Source: VFMC01 sp031400715
GTDB taxonomy: Bacteria > Actinomycetota > Acidimicrobiia > Acidimicrobiales > Ilumatobacteraceae
DNA length: 64,000 bases
Direction: 5' to 3'
Assembly: GCA_031400715.1 (NCBI GenBank)
Contig: JANNQK010000260.1
Location: 17,292 to 81,291 of the forward strand
This document shows positions 44,027-51,617 of the stretch, in pieces. The notes under the pieces are model-generated. The model was not told where the DNA came from, searched no databases, and saw only the letters and a list, made by a program, of their open reading frames with translations. The position numbers were made by a program, and so were the translations under genes. Numbering within the stretch: position 1 is the stretch's first letter; every line of letters starts with the position of its first letter.

Positions 44027-44743
44027 TTACGCTCTCGCAGGCCGCGTTGTCGCAGCAGCGGCAGCGCCGCTGCCACCCGACACCGACCGCAGGGTGTTGG
44101 CCGTCGCGCGACGTTGTTCGTGGTAGCTGAGGATCTGCAGTTCGACGGCCAGGTCGACCTTGCGCACCTCGATCGACCGCGGCACCGACAACACGACCGG
44201 AGCGAAGTTCAAGATGCTCGTGACGCCGGCCCGGACCAGTCGCTCGGCGGCATCTTGCGCCGACGCCGTGGGCGTCGCGATCACTCCGATGTTGACCTGC
44301 TTGGCCTGCACGATCTGTGTCAGTTCATCGATGTGCCTGATCCGCACACCGCCGAGCACGCTGCCCACCTTGGCGGGGTCGACATCGACGATTCCTGCGA
44401 CGGGGAAGCCCCGCTCCCCGAACCCGCCATAGCCGGCGAGCGCTTGTCCGAGGTTGCCCGCTCCGACGATCACGACGGGCCAGTCGTGGGTGAGCCCGAG
44501 CTCGCGGCGGATCTGGTACACCAGGTACGCCACCTCGTATCCCACTCCCCTGGTGCCGTAGCTGCCGAGGTAGCTGAGGTCCTTGCGCACCTTGGCGGCA
44601 TTCACGCCCCCGAGTTCGGCCAACCGGTCCGACGAGATGGACTCGACGGCCTCGTCGGCCTGCTCGGACAGGATGCGGAGATAGACCGGCAGGCGCGCAA
44701 CCGTCGCCTCGGGAATCCGGCGACGGGGGCGTTCGGCAGGCAT
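44027..44743 (-). CDS. rex: redox-sensing transcriptional repressor
   Basis: Binds DNA when NADH/NAD is low and releases it when NADH rises. The 238-residue protein from ATG 44743 has a winged helix (IPEATVARLPVYLRIL...SDRLAELGGVNAAKVRKDLSYLGSYGTRGVGY) and a Rossmann NAD domain (VVIVGAGNLGQALAGY, then GIVDVDPAKVG). A TTG at 44764 is only a longer frame end. It leads the rex-hemA-hemC-hemD run with a 12-base gap to hemA and has a Rex-type operator over its promoter. Confidence 0.95.
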   Translation of the reverse strand: MPAERPRRRIPEATVARLPVYLRILSEQADEAVESISSDRLAELGGVNAAKVRKDLSYLGSYGTRGVGYEVAYLVYQIRRELGLTHDWPVVIVGAGNLGQALAGYGGFGERGFPVAGIVDVDPAKVGSVLGGVRIRHIDELTQIVQAKQVNIGVIATPTASAQDAAERLVRAGVTSILNFAPVVLSVPRSIEVRKVDLAVELQILSYHEQRRATANTLRSVSGGSGAAAAATTRPARA

Positions 44744-44753
44744 GGCACCGGCA

Positions 44754-44782
44754 ACGTTATGCAATCGTGCACACGTTCACAA
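44754..44782 (-). promoter_or_regulatory. rex promoter overlapped by a Rex operator
   Basis: On the minus strand TTGTGA (44782-44777) and TAACGT (44759-44754) form -35 and -10 boxes with a 17-base spacer. The 18-bp sequence at 44782-44765 reads TTGTGAACGTGTGCACGA, matching 12 of 14 fixed bases of the known Rex site TTGTGAAnnnnTTCACAA. The start codon is 10 bases after the -10 box. Autoregulation of rex and NADH control of hemACD follow as inference. Confidence 0.65.
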
Positions 44783-44794
44783 AGCTGGCTCCGC

Positions 44795-46315
44795 TCAGGT
44801 CGGGAGGACATCCGTCACGTTCGCTCCGGCGAGCGAGCGGCGCAGCAGCTTGCCGCTCACGTTGCGCGGGAGTTCGTCGACGAACAGGACCTTCGACGGG
44901 CACTTGTAGCGAGCGAGATGATCGCTGCACCATTCGATGAGTTGGTCCTCGTCGAGATGGACCCCCGGGCGCGGAACCACGAACGCTTTGACGGCCTCGC
45001 CGTGATGGGGATGCGGCACGCCGACGACGCCGACCTCGCTGACGCCCGGGTGCTCGCCGAGCACCTCTTCCACTTCGGCCGGGAACACGTTGAAGCCACT
45101 CACGATGATGAGATCCTTGGCTCGGTCGACGAGGTACAGGTAGCCGTCGTCGTCCACCGTCGCGATGTCGCCGGTGCGCAACCACCCGTCCTCGGTCAGC
45201 ACTCGAGCGGTCTGCTCCGGGTCGTCGAAGTACCCCTGGAACACGTTGGCGCCGCGCACCCAGATCTCACCGCTGTCGCCGTGCACCACGTCGTCCCCAC
45301 TTTCGTCGACGAGGCGAACGTCGATGCCGTCGAGCACCTTTCCGACCGAGCCGTACTTCACCGCCATGCCGGCAGAACTGGTGACCACCGGAGCCGCCTC
45401 GGTGAGCCCGTAGCCCTCGCACAGGTCGATGCCGAAACGCTCCTTGATCCGCTTCATCGCCTCCTCCGGCATCCGTGCCGCCCCGGTGAGCGCCAAGCGC
45501 ACGGTGGCGAAGCTGTCGGCCGGGGCCTCGTCGAAGTGACTGAACGCGAGCCACAGCGGCGGAGCACCCGGTACCACCGTGACCCCGCGCTCGCGGTTGG
45601 TGTCGAGCGCGGTCGACGGGTCGAAGCGCTGCACGAGCACCACCGTCGCGCCGCGCATCAGGCTGAGTCCGAGCACCACGTTGAGACCGAAGATGTGGAA
45701 GAGCGGCAGCACGCCGTAGACCACGTCGCGTGCGTCGATCTGGACGTTGGCCGAACGACCCTGTTGCAGGTTCGCGAGCAGGTTGCCGTGGCTGAGCATC
45801 GCGGCGCGCGGCGAACCGGCGGTGCCGCTGGTGAACATGAGCACGGCCAACGTGTCCGGCTCGACCTCGACGATCTCGGCGGTGGGCCCGGCCAGCAGCA
45901 AGGAAAGATCGACCGAACCGTCGACCGCGCCGGCCTCGGTCGACACGACGGTCGCGACCGACGACACGATCGCTCGGTCGACTCCACTCCACGCATGGGC
46001 CGCCGCCGGCTCGACGAAGACGACCTTCGCACCGACCTTGGCGATCTCACGCTCGATCTCCGGCGCGGGGCTGGCGGGATTGAGCGGCACGGCGACAGCG
46101 CCGAGGCCGAGGGTGGCCAGGTACGCGAGCACGAAGTAGCGGCCGTTGCCACACAGCAGCACCACCCGGTCGCCGCGTTCCACCCCGAGCGCTGCAAGGC
46201 CACCGCGGACGTGGGCGACCTGCTCGCGCAGGGCGCCGTAGGTGGTGGGACGGCTGCGGCTGATGAGCGCGACGCGCGACGCGTCGTGCTCGTCGATCAT
46301 GTGTGCCAGGTTCAT
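44795..46315 (-). CDS. fatty-acyl-CoA synthetase-like AMP-binding enzyme
   Basis: A 506-residue adenylate-forming ligase. The AMP-binding loop is LMFTSGTAGSPRAAMLSH (about residue 155-172; Arg where Lys is usual). GYGLTEAAP (A5), WLRTGDIATVDDDGYLYLVDRAKDLII (A7/A8) and the A10 lysine region NVSGKLLRR are all present. It activates a carboxylic acid to acyl-AMP and then acyl-CoA. AGAGGGGG lies close before ATG 46315. Nothing adjacent identifies the acid. Confidence 0.88.
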   Translation of the reverse strand: MNLAHMIDEHDASRVALISRSRPTTYGALREQVAHVRGGLAALGVERGDRVVLLCGNGRYFVLAYLATLGLGAVAVPLNPASPAPEIEREIAKVGAKVVFVEPAAAHAWSGVDRAIVSSVATVVSTEAGAVDGSVDLSLLLAGPTAEIVEVEPDTLAVLMFTSGTAGSPRAAMLSHGNLLANLQQGRSANVQIDARDVVYGVLPLFHIFGLNVVLGLSLMRGATVVLVQRFDPSTALDTNRERGVTVVPGAPPLWLAFSHFDEAPADSFATVRLALTGAARMPEEAMKRIKERFGIDLCEGYGLTEAAPVVTSSAGMAVKYGSVGKVLDGIDVRLVDESGDDVVHGDSGEIWVRGANVFQGYFDDPEQTARVLTEDGWLRTGDIATVDDDGYLYLVDRAKDLIIVSGFNVFPAEVEEVLGEHPGVSEVGVVGVPHPHHGEAVKAFVVPRPGVHLDEDQLIEWCSDHLARYKCPSKVLFVDELPRNVSGKLLRRSLAGANVTDVLPT

Positions 46316-46409
46316 CTCAACCCCCTCTGGCGCGGGATCCCCTCCGCCCCCGGTCGGGCGTCCAACGCACCGCGGAAGCCTAGTGGCTCAGCTCCCCGAG
46401 GCGTCCGGT

Positions 46410-46450
46410 CCGTGAGCGAGGCCCGCAGATGCTGCGGGCGCGGCTCACGG
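46410..46450. terminator. nested hairpin upstream of the acyl-CoA ligase gene
   Basis: CCGTGAGC (46410-46417) pairs with GCTCACGG (46443-46450) and encloses CCCGCA/TGCGGG. It lies downstream of the small hydrophobic ORF on the minus strand. No T tract follows, so termination is likely but weakly supported. Confidence 0.4.
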
Positions 46451-46462
46451 CCCCGGGTGGGG

Positions 46463-46546
46463 TCAGAGCCGGAGCAGGGAGATGATGCCGGCCGTCATGA
46501 TGACGAGCAGCAGCAGTCCGAGGGTGAGCGTGGTGGCAGGGCGCAT
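46463..46546 (-). CDS. tiny hydrophobic protein (27 aa)
   Basis: A 27-residue frame starting MRPATTLTLGLLLLVIMTAG and ending in Leu-Arg-Leu. Nearly all of it is one transmembrane helix with a basic residue at each end. It sits 21 bases downstream of the SAM hydrolase gene on the same strand, followed by a nested hairpin. Very short hydrophobic ORFs like this are common as conserved small membrane proteins in actinobacteria, but chance is possible. Confidence 0.4.
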   Translation of the reverse strand: MRPATTLTLGLLLLVIMTAGIISLLRL

Positions 46547-46567
46547 CGGGAACACGTTACCGGTGGC

Positions 46568-47458
46568 TCAGGGGCGGCGCAGGGTGACCGGGCTGGTGAC
46601 GCCCCGAGGTTGGTCGTCGCCGAGCGGCGCGAGGGTGATCTGATCGCCGGCGGCCACCGACAGTTCGTCCGCGGCCGACCGTCGGTCGAGCACGATCGAC
46701 ACCATGCCGCTCGCATCGACGACGAGCCCCACCGCGCCCACGCCGACCTCGGCGTAGGTGTTCACGCGAGCCGCGACACGCACGACCGGATCGCCGGTCG
46801 CACCGGCGGGCACGCCGACCACGACACGCAGGCGATCACCGAGTGGGGCGATCTCGTCGGGGCCGACGTTCAGCTGGCAGTTGCCGAACCGATCGACCCA
46901 CAGCACCTCGCAGAGGATGGTGTCGCCCTCGTCGCGCGGTAGCGGCACGATGCCGGGCAACAGCAGTTCCGCTTCGATCGGTTCGCCCAGTTCGGACAGA
47001 TCGACACCGTTGCAGAGGTGAGCGGCGGCCGAAGCGAAGACATCCCGGCCCGCGAACGTGGCCCCAGGAGCCTCGAGGTGGTACTGGGTGTTGGTCAGCA
47101 CCACGCACCGCTCGGCCCCGCCGGCCATGGCCACCGCCGGCGCCAGCAGCCCGTTGTCGGGTCCGACGAACACCCCGTCGCCGCCGGCGACCTCGATCAC
47201 CACGGCCCGCCTGTCGGTGCCGACGCCCGGGTCGACCACACCGAGGATCACCCCCGCCGGCACGTACGGAACCGCACGGGCGAGCGCCAGGCTGCCGGCA
47301 CGGACGTCGAACGGTGGGATCTCATGGGTGAGGTCGATCACCCGGGCGTGCGGTGCGAGGTCGCGCAGCACGGCCTTCACCACGCCCACGCACTCGTCGC
47401 GGGTGCCGAAATCGGAAAGGAACGAGACGGTCTCGTAGCGGCGGCCCACCGGGCGCAC
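46568..47458 (-). CDS. SAM hydrolase/SAM hydroxide adenosyltransferase (DUF62)
   Basis: Hydrolyses S-adenosylmethionine to adenosine and methionine, using an Asp-Arg-His set to activate water. Landmarks are SFLSDFGTRDECVGVVKAVL, DLTHEIPPFDVRAGSLAL, VVDPGVGTDRRAVVI, GPDNGLLAP and FAGRDVFASAAAHL. These are the full DUF62 pattern. The frame is open to 47509, but that start lies inside a terminator-like hairpin, so GTG 47458 (or 47449) is used. That gives about 296 residues. The upstream 180 bases look like a structured RNA that ends in an intrinsic terminator. Confidence 0.9.
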   Translation of the reverse strand: MRPVGRRYETVSFLSDFGTRDECVGVVKAVLRDLAPHARVIDLTHEIPPFDVRAGSLALARAVPYVPAGVILGVVDPGVGTDRRAVVIEVAGGDGVFVGPDNGLLAPAVAMAGGAERCVVLTNTQYHLEAPGATFAGRDVFASAAAHLCNGVDLSELGEPIEAELLLPGIVPLPRDEGDTILCEVLWVDRFGNCQLNVGPDEIAPLGDRLRVVVGVPAGATGDPVVRVAARVNTYAEVGVGAVGLVVDASGMVSIVLDRRSAADELSVAAGDQITLAPLGDDQPRGVTSPVTLRRP

Positions 47459-47484
47459 GCTACCGGCCACCGGAACACGGGCGG

Positions 47485-47530
47485 GAAAAATCGAACGGGC
47501 CGGTGCCAACCCCCCGATGGCACCAGCCCG
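47485..47530 (-). terminator. intrinsic terminator with T5 tract
   Basis: CGGGC plus GGTGCCA (plus strand 47496-47508) pairs with TGGCACC plus GCCCG (47518-47530), with one mismatch. On the minus strand it is followed by a run of five T at about 47490-47486. It lies just before the SAM hydrolase start and about 220 bases after proC, so it is either the proC terminator or an attenuator for the SAM hydrolase. Confidence 0.7.
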
Positions 47531-47640
47531 TCCTGCGCTGCCCCTTGCGGGGCGCGCCTCCGGTTGAAGAATCAGCCGGTGGTCATGTCGACCGGAAGGA
47601 ACTGTAGGCGCGCCGTCTCGGTGAGAAAAGAGTCACGTCG
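47486..47640 (-). ncRNA. candidate structured RNA/attenuator upstream of SAM hydrolase
   Basis: Reading the minus strand from about 47640, GGCGCGCCT (47614-47606) pairs with AGGCGCGCC (47559-47551). It encloses a CCGGT/ACCGG hairpin (47595-47576). Next comes GCCCC-GCAA-GGGGC, a 5-bp stem with a GNRA tetraloop (47553-47540), and last the intrinsic terminator at 47530-47485. Four consecutive stems in an otherwise gene-free gap, at lower GC than its surroundings, look like a riboswitch-type leader or a small RNA. No known class was recognised. Confidence 0.45.
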
Positions 47641-47732
47641 GGAAATCTTCGAAGTTTCCTTCGGAGATGACAGCGGTGTGATTCGCGACAGCCGTCGAGC
47701 GGTCGTGCAACCACGGCGCGTGCCCTGCCGCG

Positions 47733-47762
47733 TCAGCCCAGTTCAGCCCAGTTCAGCCCAGT
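47733..47762. repeat. 10-bp tandem repeat at the proC 3' end
   Basis: Three units of TCAGCCCAGT; the innermost supplies the proC stop codon on the minus strand (47755-47753). Confidence 0.85.
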
Positions 47763-48556
47763 TCTCGGCTCCGTTGCGTGGCGGCCATCACCGCGTCGAG
47801 GAACGCAGCACGCACGCCATGGCTCTCGAGTTGACGCAGCCCTGCGGCCGTCGTGCCGCCGGGCGACGTGACCATGGCTCGCAGCGCTGCCGGATCGCCC
47901 CGTTCGGCCAGCAGCGCCGACGAGCCGACGAACAGTTGGGTGACGAGCGCCTGGGCGACCGGCCGGGCCAGCCCCGCCAGCACCCCTGCGTCGACGAGCG
48001 ACTCGGCCACGAGGAAGAGGTAGGCCGGGCCGGATCCCGCCAGCCCGGTGACCGCATCGAGCTGGTACTCGGGGACGCGTACGACCGTCCCGACAGCGCC
48101 GAGGATGCCCTCGGCCCAGGCGAGGTCGTGTTCGTCGGCGACGGTGCCGCCCGCGATCGCGGCCGCCCCCTCACCCACGAGGGCCGGGGTGTTCGGCATG
48201 GCACGCACGACCGCGACCCGATCGTCGGTTGCCCCAGCAGCGGCTGCTTCGAGTGCAGCGATCGAGACCCCAGCTGCCACGCTCAGCACCCGCCGCGCCC
48301 CCGCGGCGACGGCTGCCGCGACCGCTGCCGCGACATCGTTGGGTTTCACCGCGATGACCGCACCCACGGCCGGCACGGCCACGGCGGAGTCGGCCACCTG
48401 CACGCCTGGGAACTGCTCGGCCAGCACGGTGCGCCGATCAGCGAGCACCTCCACCACGGCAAGCTGGTCAGGTGCTGCCCAGCCCGCCGCGATCATGCCG
48501 CCGAGCAGTGCGGCTCCCATGTTGCCGCCGCCGACGAGGACCAACCGAGCTGTCAT
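47753..48556 (-). CDS. proC: pyrroline-5-carboxylate reductase
   Basis: Last step of proline synthesis, NAD(P)H reduction of pyrroline-5-carboxylate. The 267-residue protein opens with LVLVGGGNMGAALLGG. It carries AVKPNDV, VRAMPNTPALVGEGAAAI and the C-terminal signature block AVTGLAGSGPAYLFLVAESLVDAGV with SPGGTTAAGL. TAGGCT ends 7 bases before ATG 48556 (leaderless). The longer frame to 49126 is antisense-like Arg-rich sequence and rejected. Confidence 0.95.
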   Translation of the reverse strand: MTARLVLVGGGNMGAALLGGMIAAGWAAPDQLAVVEVLADRRTVLAEQFPGVQVADSAVAVPAVGAVIAVKPNDVAAAVAAAVAAGARRVLSVAAGVSIAALEAAAAGATDDRVAVVRAMPNTPALVGEGAAAIAGGTVADEHDLAWAEGILGAVGTVVRVPEYQLDAVTGLAGSGPAYLFLVAESLVDAGVLAGLARPVAQALVTQLFVGSSALLAERGDPAALRAMVTSPGGTTAAGLRQLESHGVRAAFLDAVMAATQRSRELG

Positions 48557-48705
48557 GGCCCCGAGCCTACGGGCACCGGCCGGGGCGGAGGAGCGACGAG
48601 CAGGTGAGCGACACGGCGTTCCCCGATCATGCCGCTCACCTACTCGACACCAAAGAGGTGCAGCGAACGTGACCGGTCGGAAATCCCAGAGCCGGCGACA
48701 ACCGG

Positions 48706-49182
48706 TCAGGCCTGGTCGGGTTCGCCCGCGAAGTGGCTCGCGTAGCCGAGTCGGATCAGGACCGGGAACGCCTGCTCGACGTAGGCATACAAGGAACCGA
48801 CCACCCGGTCGAGCTCGGCCTCGTTCAACGAGGTGAGGGGCAGTTCGCCACGCAGGAACAACGCGTCTTCGACCCCGATCGCGAAGTGAGCACCGACCAG
48901 GCGTTCGTTGCGGCGCAACGCCTGCTCGAACACCTGCGCAGGGTTCTCGAGCGGCGCGGGCATGACGTAGGTCTCGTAGCGCAAGGTGCGCTGCCCGAGG
49001 GTGAACCACAACGTGATGTACTCCTTGGCATCGCCGCGCATTCGCACGTACCAACGCAAGGCATCTCCATCGCCGCGATCGATCGCCTCGATCGCCGGGT
49101 TCTCGGCGCGAAAGCCCGCAAACCACTCATCGATCTGTCGTTCCAGCACGGCGAGTCGATCCTCGCTGAACACGTCGGTCAC
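48706..49182 (-). CDS. YbjN-domain protein
   Basis: A 158-residue protein of the YbjN fold (tandem alpha/beta units, VRMRGDAKEYITLWFTLGQRTLRYETYVMP; HFAIGVEDALFLRGELPL). GTG 49182 overlaps the mshA stop (GTGA), so the two are coupled. A YbjN gene directly after mshA is a conserved actinobacterial arrangement (Rv0486-Rv0487 in M. tuberculosis). Members behave as chaperone-like or regulatory proteins. The exact role is unknown. Confidence 0.8.
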   Translation of the reverse strand: MTDVFSEDRLAVLERQIDEWFAGFRAENPAIEAIDRGDGDALRWYVRMRGDAKEYITLWFTLGQRTLRYETYVMPAPLENPAQVFEQALRRNERLVGAHFAIGVEDALFLRGELPLTSLNEAELDRVVGSLYAYVEQAFPVLIRLGYASHFAGEPDQA

Positions 49183-50393
49183 CGGCACTCCACCAGCTCG
49201 CGCACGGCGAGATCGGCGTACACCCGGCGCAACCGGGCCGCAGCGAGGCCCCAGGTGTACCCCAGCGATCGTTCGAACCCGCGGCGGCCGAGTCGCTCGG
49301 CCAACGCCGGATCGGAGAGCACCGCATCGAGGTACCGAGCGAACAGCAGGGGATCGCGATCGGGCACGAGGAAGCCAGATTCGCCGTGGTCGACGAGCGT
49401 CAGCAGGCCTCCGACCGCACTGGCGACCACGGGGACACCACAGGCCGACGCCTCGAGCGCCACCAGACCGAAGCTCTCGCTGCGGCTGGGCACCACGACG
49501 GCATCGGCGGCCCGGTAGTAGGTGGAGAGGATGTGATGCGGCTGCGGGGGAACGAAGCGCACCCGGTCGCTCACACCGAGCTCGTCGATCAGGGCATGCA
49601 GCCGCTGCACCTCGAGGTCGCCGGCCTGGCCGCTGGCCCCGCCGACGATCAGCAGCAGTGCATCACGCCGGTGCATCGCGGCGAGCGCGCGGACCGCGAC
49701 GTCGGGACCCTTCAGCGGTTGGATCCGGCCGACGAACAGGACCACACCGACGTCATCGGGCAGCTCGAGCGCATGCCGCGCGCCGGCCCGCTCGCCCGGG
49801 GCGAAGAACGCATGCTCGACTGCGGGAGCGATCACCTCGATGCGGCCGGGCGGGTTCCCGTACAGCCGTCGGAACTGGCGCTCCTCCTCGTCGCAGTTCA
49901 CGCAGATCACGTCGGCGCAGCCGATGATCTCGGCCTCTGCCCGCTCCCGCCACTCGGGTTCGAGGTCGCCACCTTCGGCCTTCACCCTTGCGAGGGTGTG
50001 GAAGGTGGTCGCGAAGGGAAGGCCCCGCTCGTGTTTGAGGCGGTGGGCGACGAGGCCGCTCAGCCAATAGTTCGCGTGGAGCACGTCGGCGGGGAACTCG
50101 CCGTCGAGGTGACGGCGCACCCCGTCGGTGAACTCGTCGAGCACGCTCGGGAGGTCCTCCTTGCGCAGGTCGTACGGCCCGGCATGCACGTGTACCACCC
50201 GGTGACCGGGCTCGATCTGCACCACCTCGGGCAAGCCGGGGCGATCGGCCCGCGTGTATGTGGTGCAGTCGTTGCCTCCCTGGGCGAGCGACGACACCAA
50301 CTCGCGCACGTACACGTTCATGCCACCACTGTCGCCCGACCCTGGCTGCGCCAAGGGCGAGGTGTGAAAGGAGATGACGGCAACGCGCTGCAC
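49179..50393 (-). CDS. mshA: D-inositol-3-phosphate glycosyltransferase of mycothiol synthesis
   Basis: Transfers GlcNAc from UDP-GlcNAc to inositol-3-phosphate, the first step of mycothiol synthesis. The 404-residue GT4 enzyme shows HTSPLAQPGSGDSGGMNVYVREL, the MshA hallmark near the N-terminus. HANYWLSG, FHTLARVK, FVGRIQPLKGPD and the donor motif ESFGLVALEASACGVPVVA are also present. GTG 50393 is preferred over 50426. TAGGGT lies 11 bases upstream. Confidence 0.93.
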   Translation of the reverse strand: MQRVAVISFHTSPLAQPGSGDSGGMNVYVRELVSSLAQGGNDCTTYTRADRPGLPEVVQIEPGHRVVHVHAGPYDLRKEDLPSVLDEFTDGVRRHLDGEFPADVLHANYWLSGLVAHRLKHERGLPFATTFHTLARVKAEGGDLEPEWRERAEAEIIGCADVICVNCDEEERQFRRLYGNPPGRIEVIAPAVEHAFFAPGERAGARHALELPDDVGVVLFVGRIQPLKGPDVAVRALAAMHRRDALLLIVGGASGQAGDLEVQRLHALIDELGVSDRVRFVPPQPHHILSTYYRAADAVVVPSRSESFGLVALEASACGVPVVASAVGGLLTLVDHGESGFLVPDRDPLLFARYLDAVLSDPALAERLGRRGFERSLGYTWGLAAARLRRVYADLAVRELVECR

Positions 50394-50476
50394 GGTGAGA
50401 GCAAACCCTAGCGACCCCGTCACCATTCCCAGCCCGGCCCATCCCGAACGCCCGAGATGCGGAACGGGCTCAGGAT

Positions 50477-50890
50477 TCAGGATTCCGCGGCGTTGCTCCC
50501 GACGAAGCTCTCGTACACGTTGAGCAGGGCATGTCGTTGCTCGGGGGTGAGCTTCGGATCGCGAGCGATCGCATCGCGCACTCCGTTGTCGCCCCCGTGG
50601 GCATCGTCGCTCATGAGACCGGCGCGCACGTAGAGCGTCTCGGCACTGATCTGCAGGGCCTTGGCGATCTGCTGCAGGATGTCGGCACTCGGCTTGCGCA
50701 GCCCGCGCTCGATCTGGGACAGATACGGATTGCTCACCCCGGCCAGGTCGGCCAGGCGGCGGACGCTCATCCGTGCCGTCTCGCGTTGGGACTTGATGAA
50801 ATCTCCGACGTCGGCGATCCGTTTGTCGAGATCGTCGAGCGGCGAGTGGATCTGGGGTGGCTTCACCACGACGTCGTCACTCGTGGTCAC
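50477..50890 (-). CDS. XRE-family HTH regulator (Rv0474-like)
   Basis: A 137-residue regulator with a Cro/C1-type HTH at about residues 30-90 (VGDFIKSQRETARMSVRRLADLAGVSNPYLSQIERGLRKPSADILQQIAKAL). The YLSQIERGLRKPSADIL block is strongly like M. tuberculosis Rv0474. The C-terminal DPKLTPEQRHALLNVYESF is a conserved tail of the group. Its ATG overlaps the stop of the RsiG-like gene (50887-50890), so it is translationally coupled to it. Confidence 0.85.
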   Translation of the reverse strand: MTTSDDVVVKPPQIHSPLDDLDKRIADVGDFIKSQRETARMSVRRLADLAGVSNPYLSQIERGLRKPSADILQQIAKALQISAETLYVRAGLMSDDAHGGDNGVRDAIARDPKLTPEQRHALLNVYESFVGSNAAES

Positions 50891-51378
50891 TCGTCGGAGA
50901 GCAGGCCCTCGATGTCGGCCTCACCCTCGCGATACCGACGTACCAGTTCGGCACTGAGCGCATCGATCCGGGCGAACAACGCCTTGCGCTCTTTCGAGCG
51001 GAGCTGCTCGAAGAGACGGAGCTCGGTGCGCAACGCGACGATCTCGTCGTCGTCGAGCGACGGCAGATCGCTGCCGCCGTGCTCGTTCCACAAGTGCTCG
51101 AGCGCCAGCGCCAACGGATGATCGCTGGCGTCTTCGGCCGGACGGGGCGGCCGTGCCGGTCCGCCGGTGAGATGGCTGCCGAGGATGACCGGCAGCTCGC
51201 TCGTGATGACAGCCGGGTCGGCGTGGCGGTCGCGACGGCGCATCTCGGCGTCGATCAGATCGAGCCGGGCCTGCGCGAGACGGCGCACGTACGACACGGC
51301 GTCATCGTCGTGCTGCAGTGACGAACGCACGCTGCGCAGTTCGTCGAGCGGCAGCAGGGTCGGTTCGAGTTCGGTCAC
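50887..51378 (-). CDS. RsiG-like putative c-di-GMP-binding anti-sigma factor
   Basis: A 163-residue, mostly helical protein. Helix 1 carries D25-x3-S29-x2-R32-x3-Q36-x3-D40, which matches the RsiG c-di-GMP signature E(x)3S(x)2R(x)3Q(x)3D except Asp for Glu at the first place. Known RsiG proteins hold the WhiG sigma factor when bound to c-di-GMP. Streptomyces RsiG has two such motifs, the ancestral form one per chain. The start is GTG 51378, overlapping the moaD stop (GTGA) with GGAGG 6 bases upstream. The C-terminal half (SKERKALFARIDALSAELVRRYREGEADIEGLL) is a second helix pair. Confidence 0.65.
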   Translation of the reverse strand: MTELEPTLLPLDELRSVRSSLQHDDDAVSYVRRLAQARLDLIDAEMRRRDRHADPAVITSELPVILGSHLTGGPARPPRPAEDASDHPLALALEHLWNEHGGSDLPSLDDDEIVALRTELRLFEQLRSKERKALFARIDALSAELVRRYREGEADIEGLLSDE

Positions 51379-51617
51379 TGACATCCTCCACTCACGGGCG
51401 GTAGCACCGCCACTTCGTCCGACGCTGCAACGGCCACAGATCGATCTGCCGAGTCCCCGTTCACCCACACTCGGCACGTGCCGAGCACGGCGGCGAAGGT
51501 GTCACCATAGCGGGCGACGGCGAGATCGAGGACCTCGCCCACCGTCGCGCCATCCACGTGGTCAGCGCCCGTACCGGCAGCCTCGCGGGCCGACGCGAAC
51601 AACCGGAGCACTGCCAT
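51375..51617 (-). CDS. moaD: MoaD/ThiS-type sulphur carrier with blocked C-terminus (GGCQ)
   Basis: An 80-residue beta-grasp protein (MAVLRLFASAREAAGTGAD; VWVNGD; DEVAVLPPVSGG) that matches MoaD, the sulphur carrier of molybdopterin synthesis. MoaD proteins normally end in Gly-Gly, the site of thiocarboxylation. Here two extra residues, Cys-Gln, follow it. The DNA reads GGA GGA TGT CAG TGA, so this is not an annotation slip. TACGAT lies 7 bases before ATG 51617. It is coupled to the RsiG-like gene. Confidence 0.75.
   Translation of the reverse strand: MAVLRLFASAREAAGTGADHVDGATVGEVLDLAVARYGDTFAAVLGTCRVWVNGDSADRSVAVAASDEVAVLPPVSGGCQ

Noticed and set aside
43334..46942. 1202-residue plus-strand open frame
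   Set aside because: It is antisense to hemA, rex and the acyl-CoA ligase, is rich in His, Arg and Asp, and matches no family; a high-GC shadow frame.
47486..47500. GTTCGATT sequence resembling a tRNA T-loop
   Set aside because: Flanking bases do not pair as a T-stem and no acceptor, D- or anticodon stem is present.
47572..47730. Minus-strand frame ending LQFLPVDMTTG as a small protein
   Set aside because: No ATG, GTG or TTG with a ribosome-binding site was found in frame, and the segment fits better as structured RNA; kept only as a possible leader peptide question.
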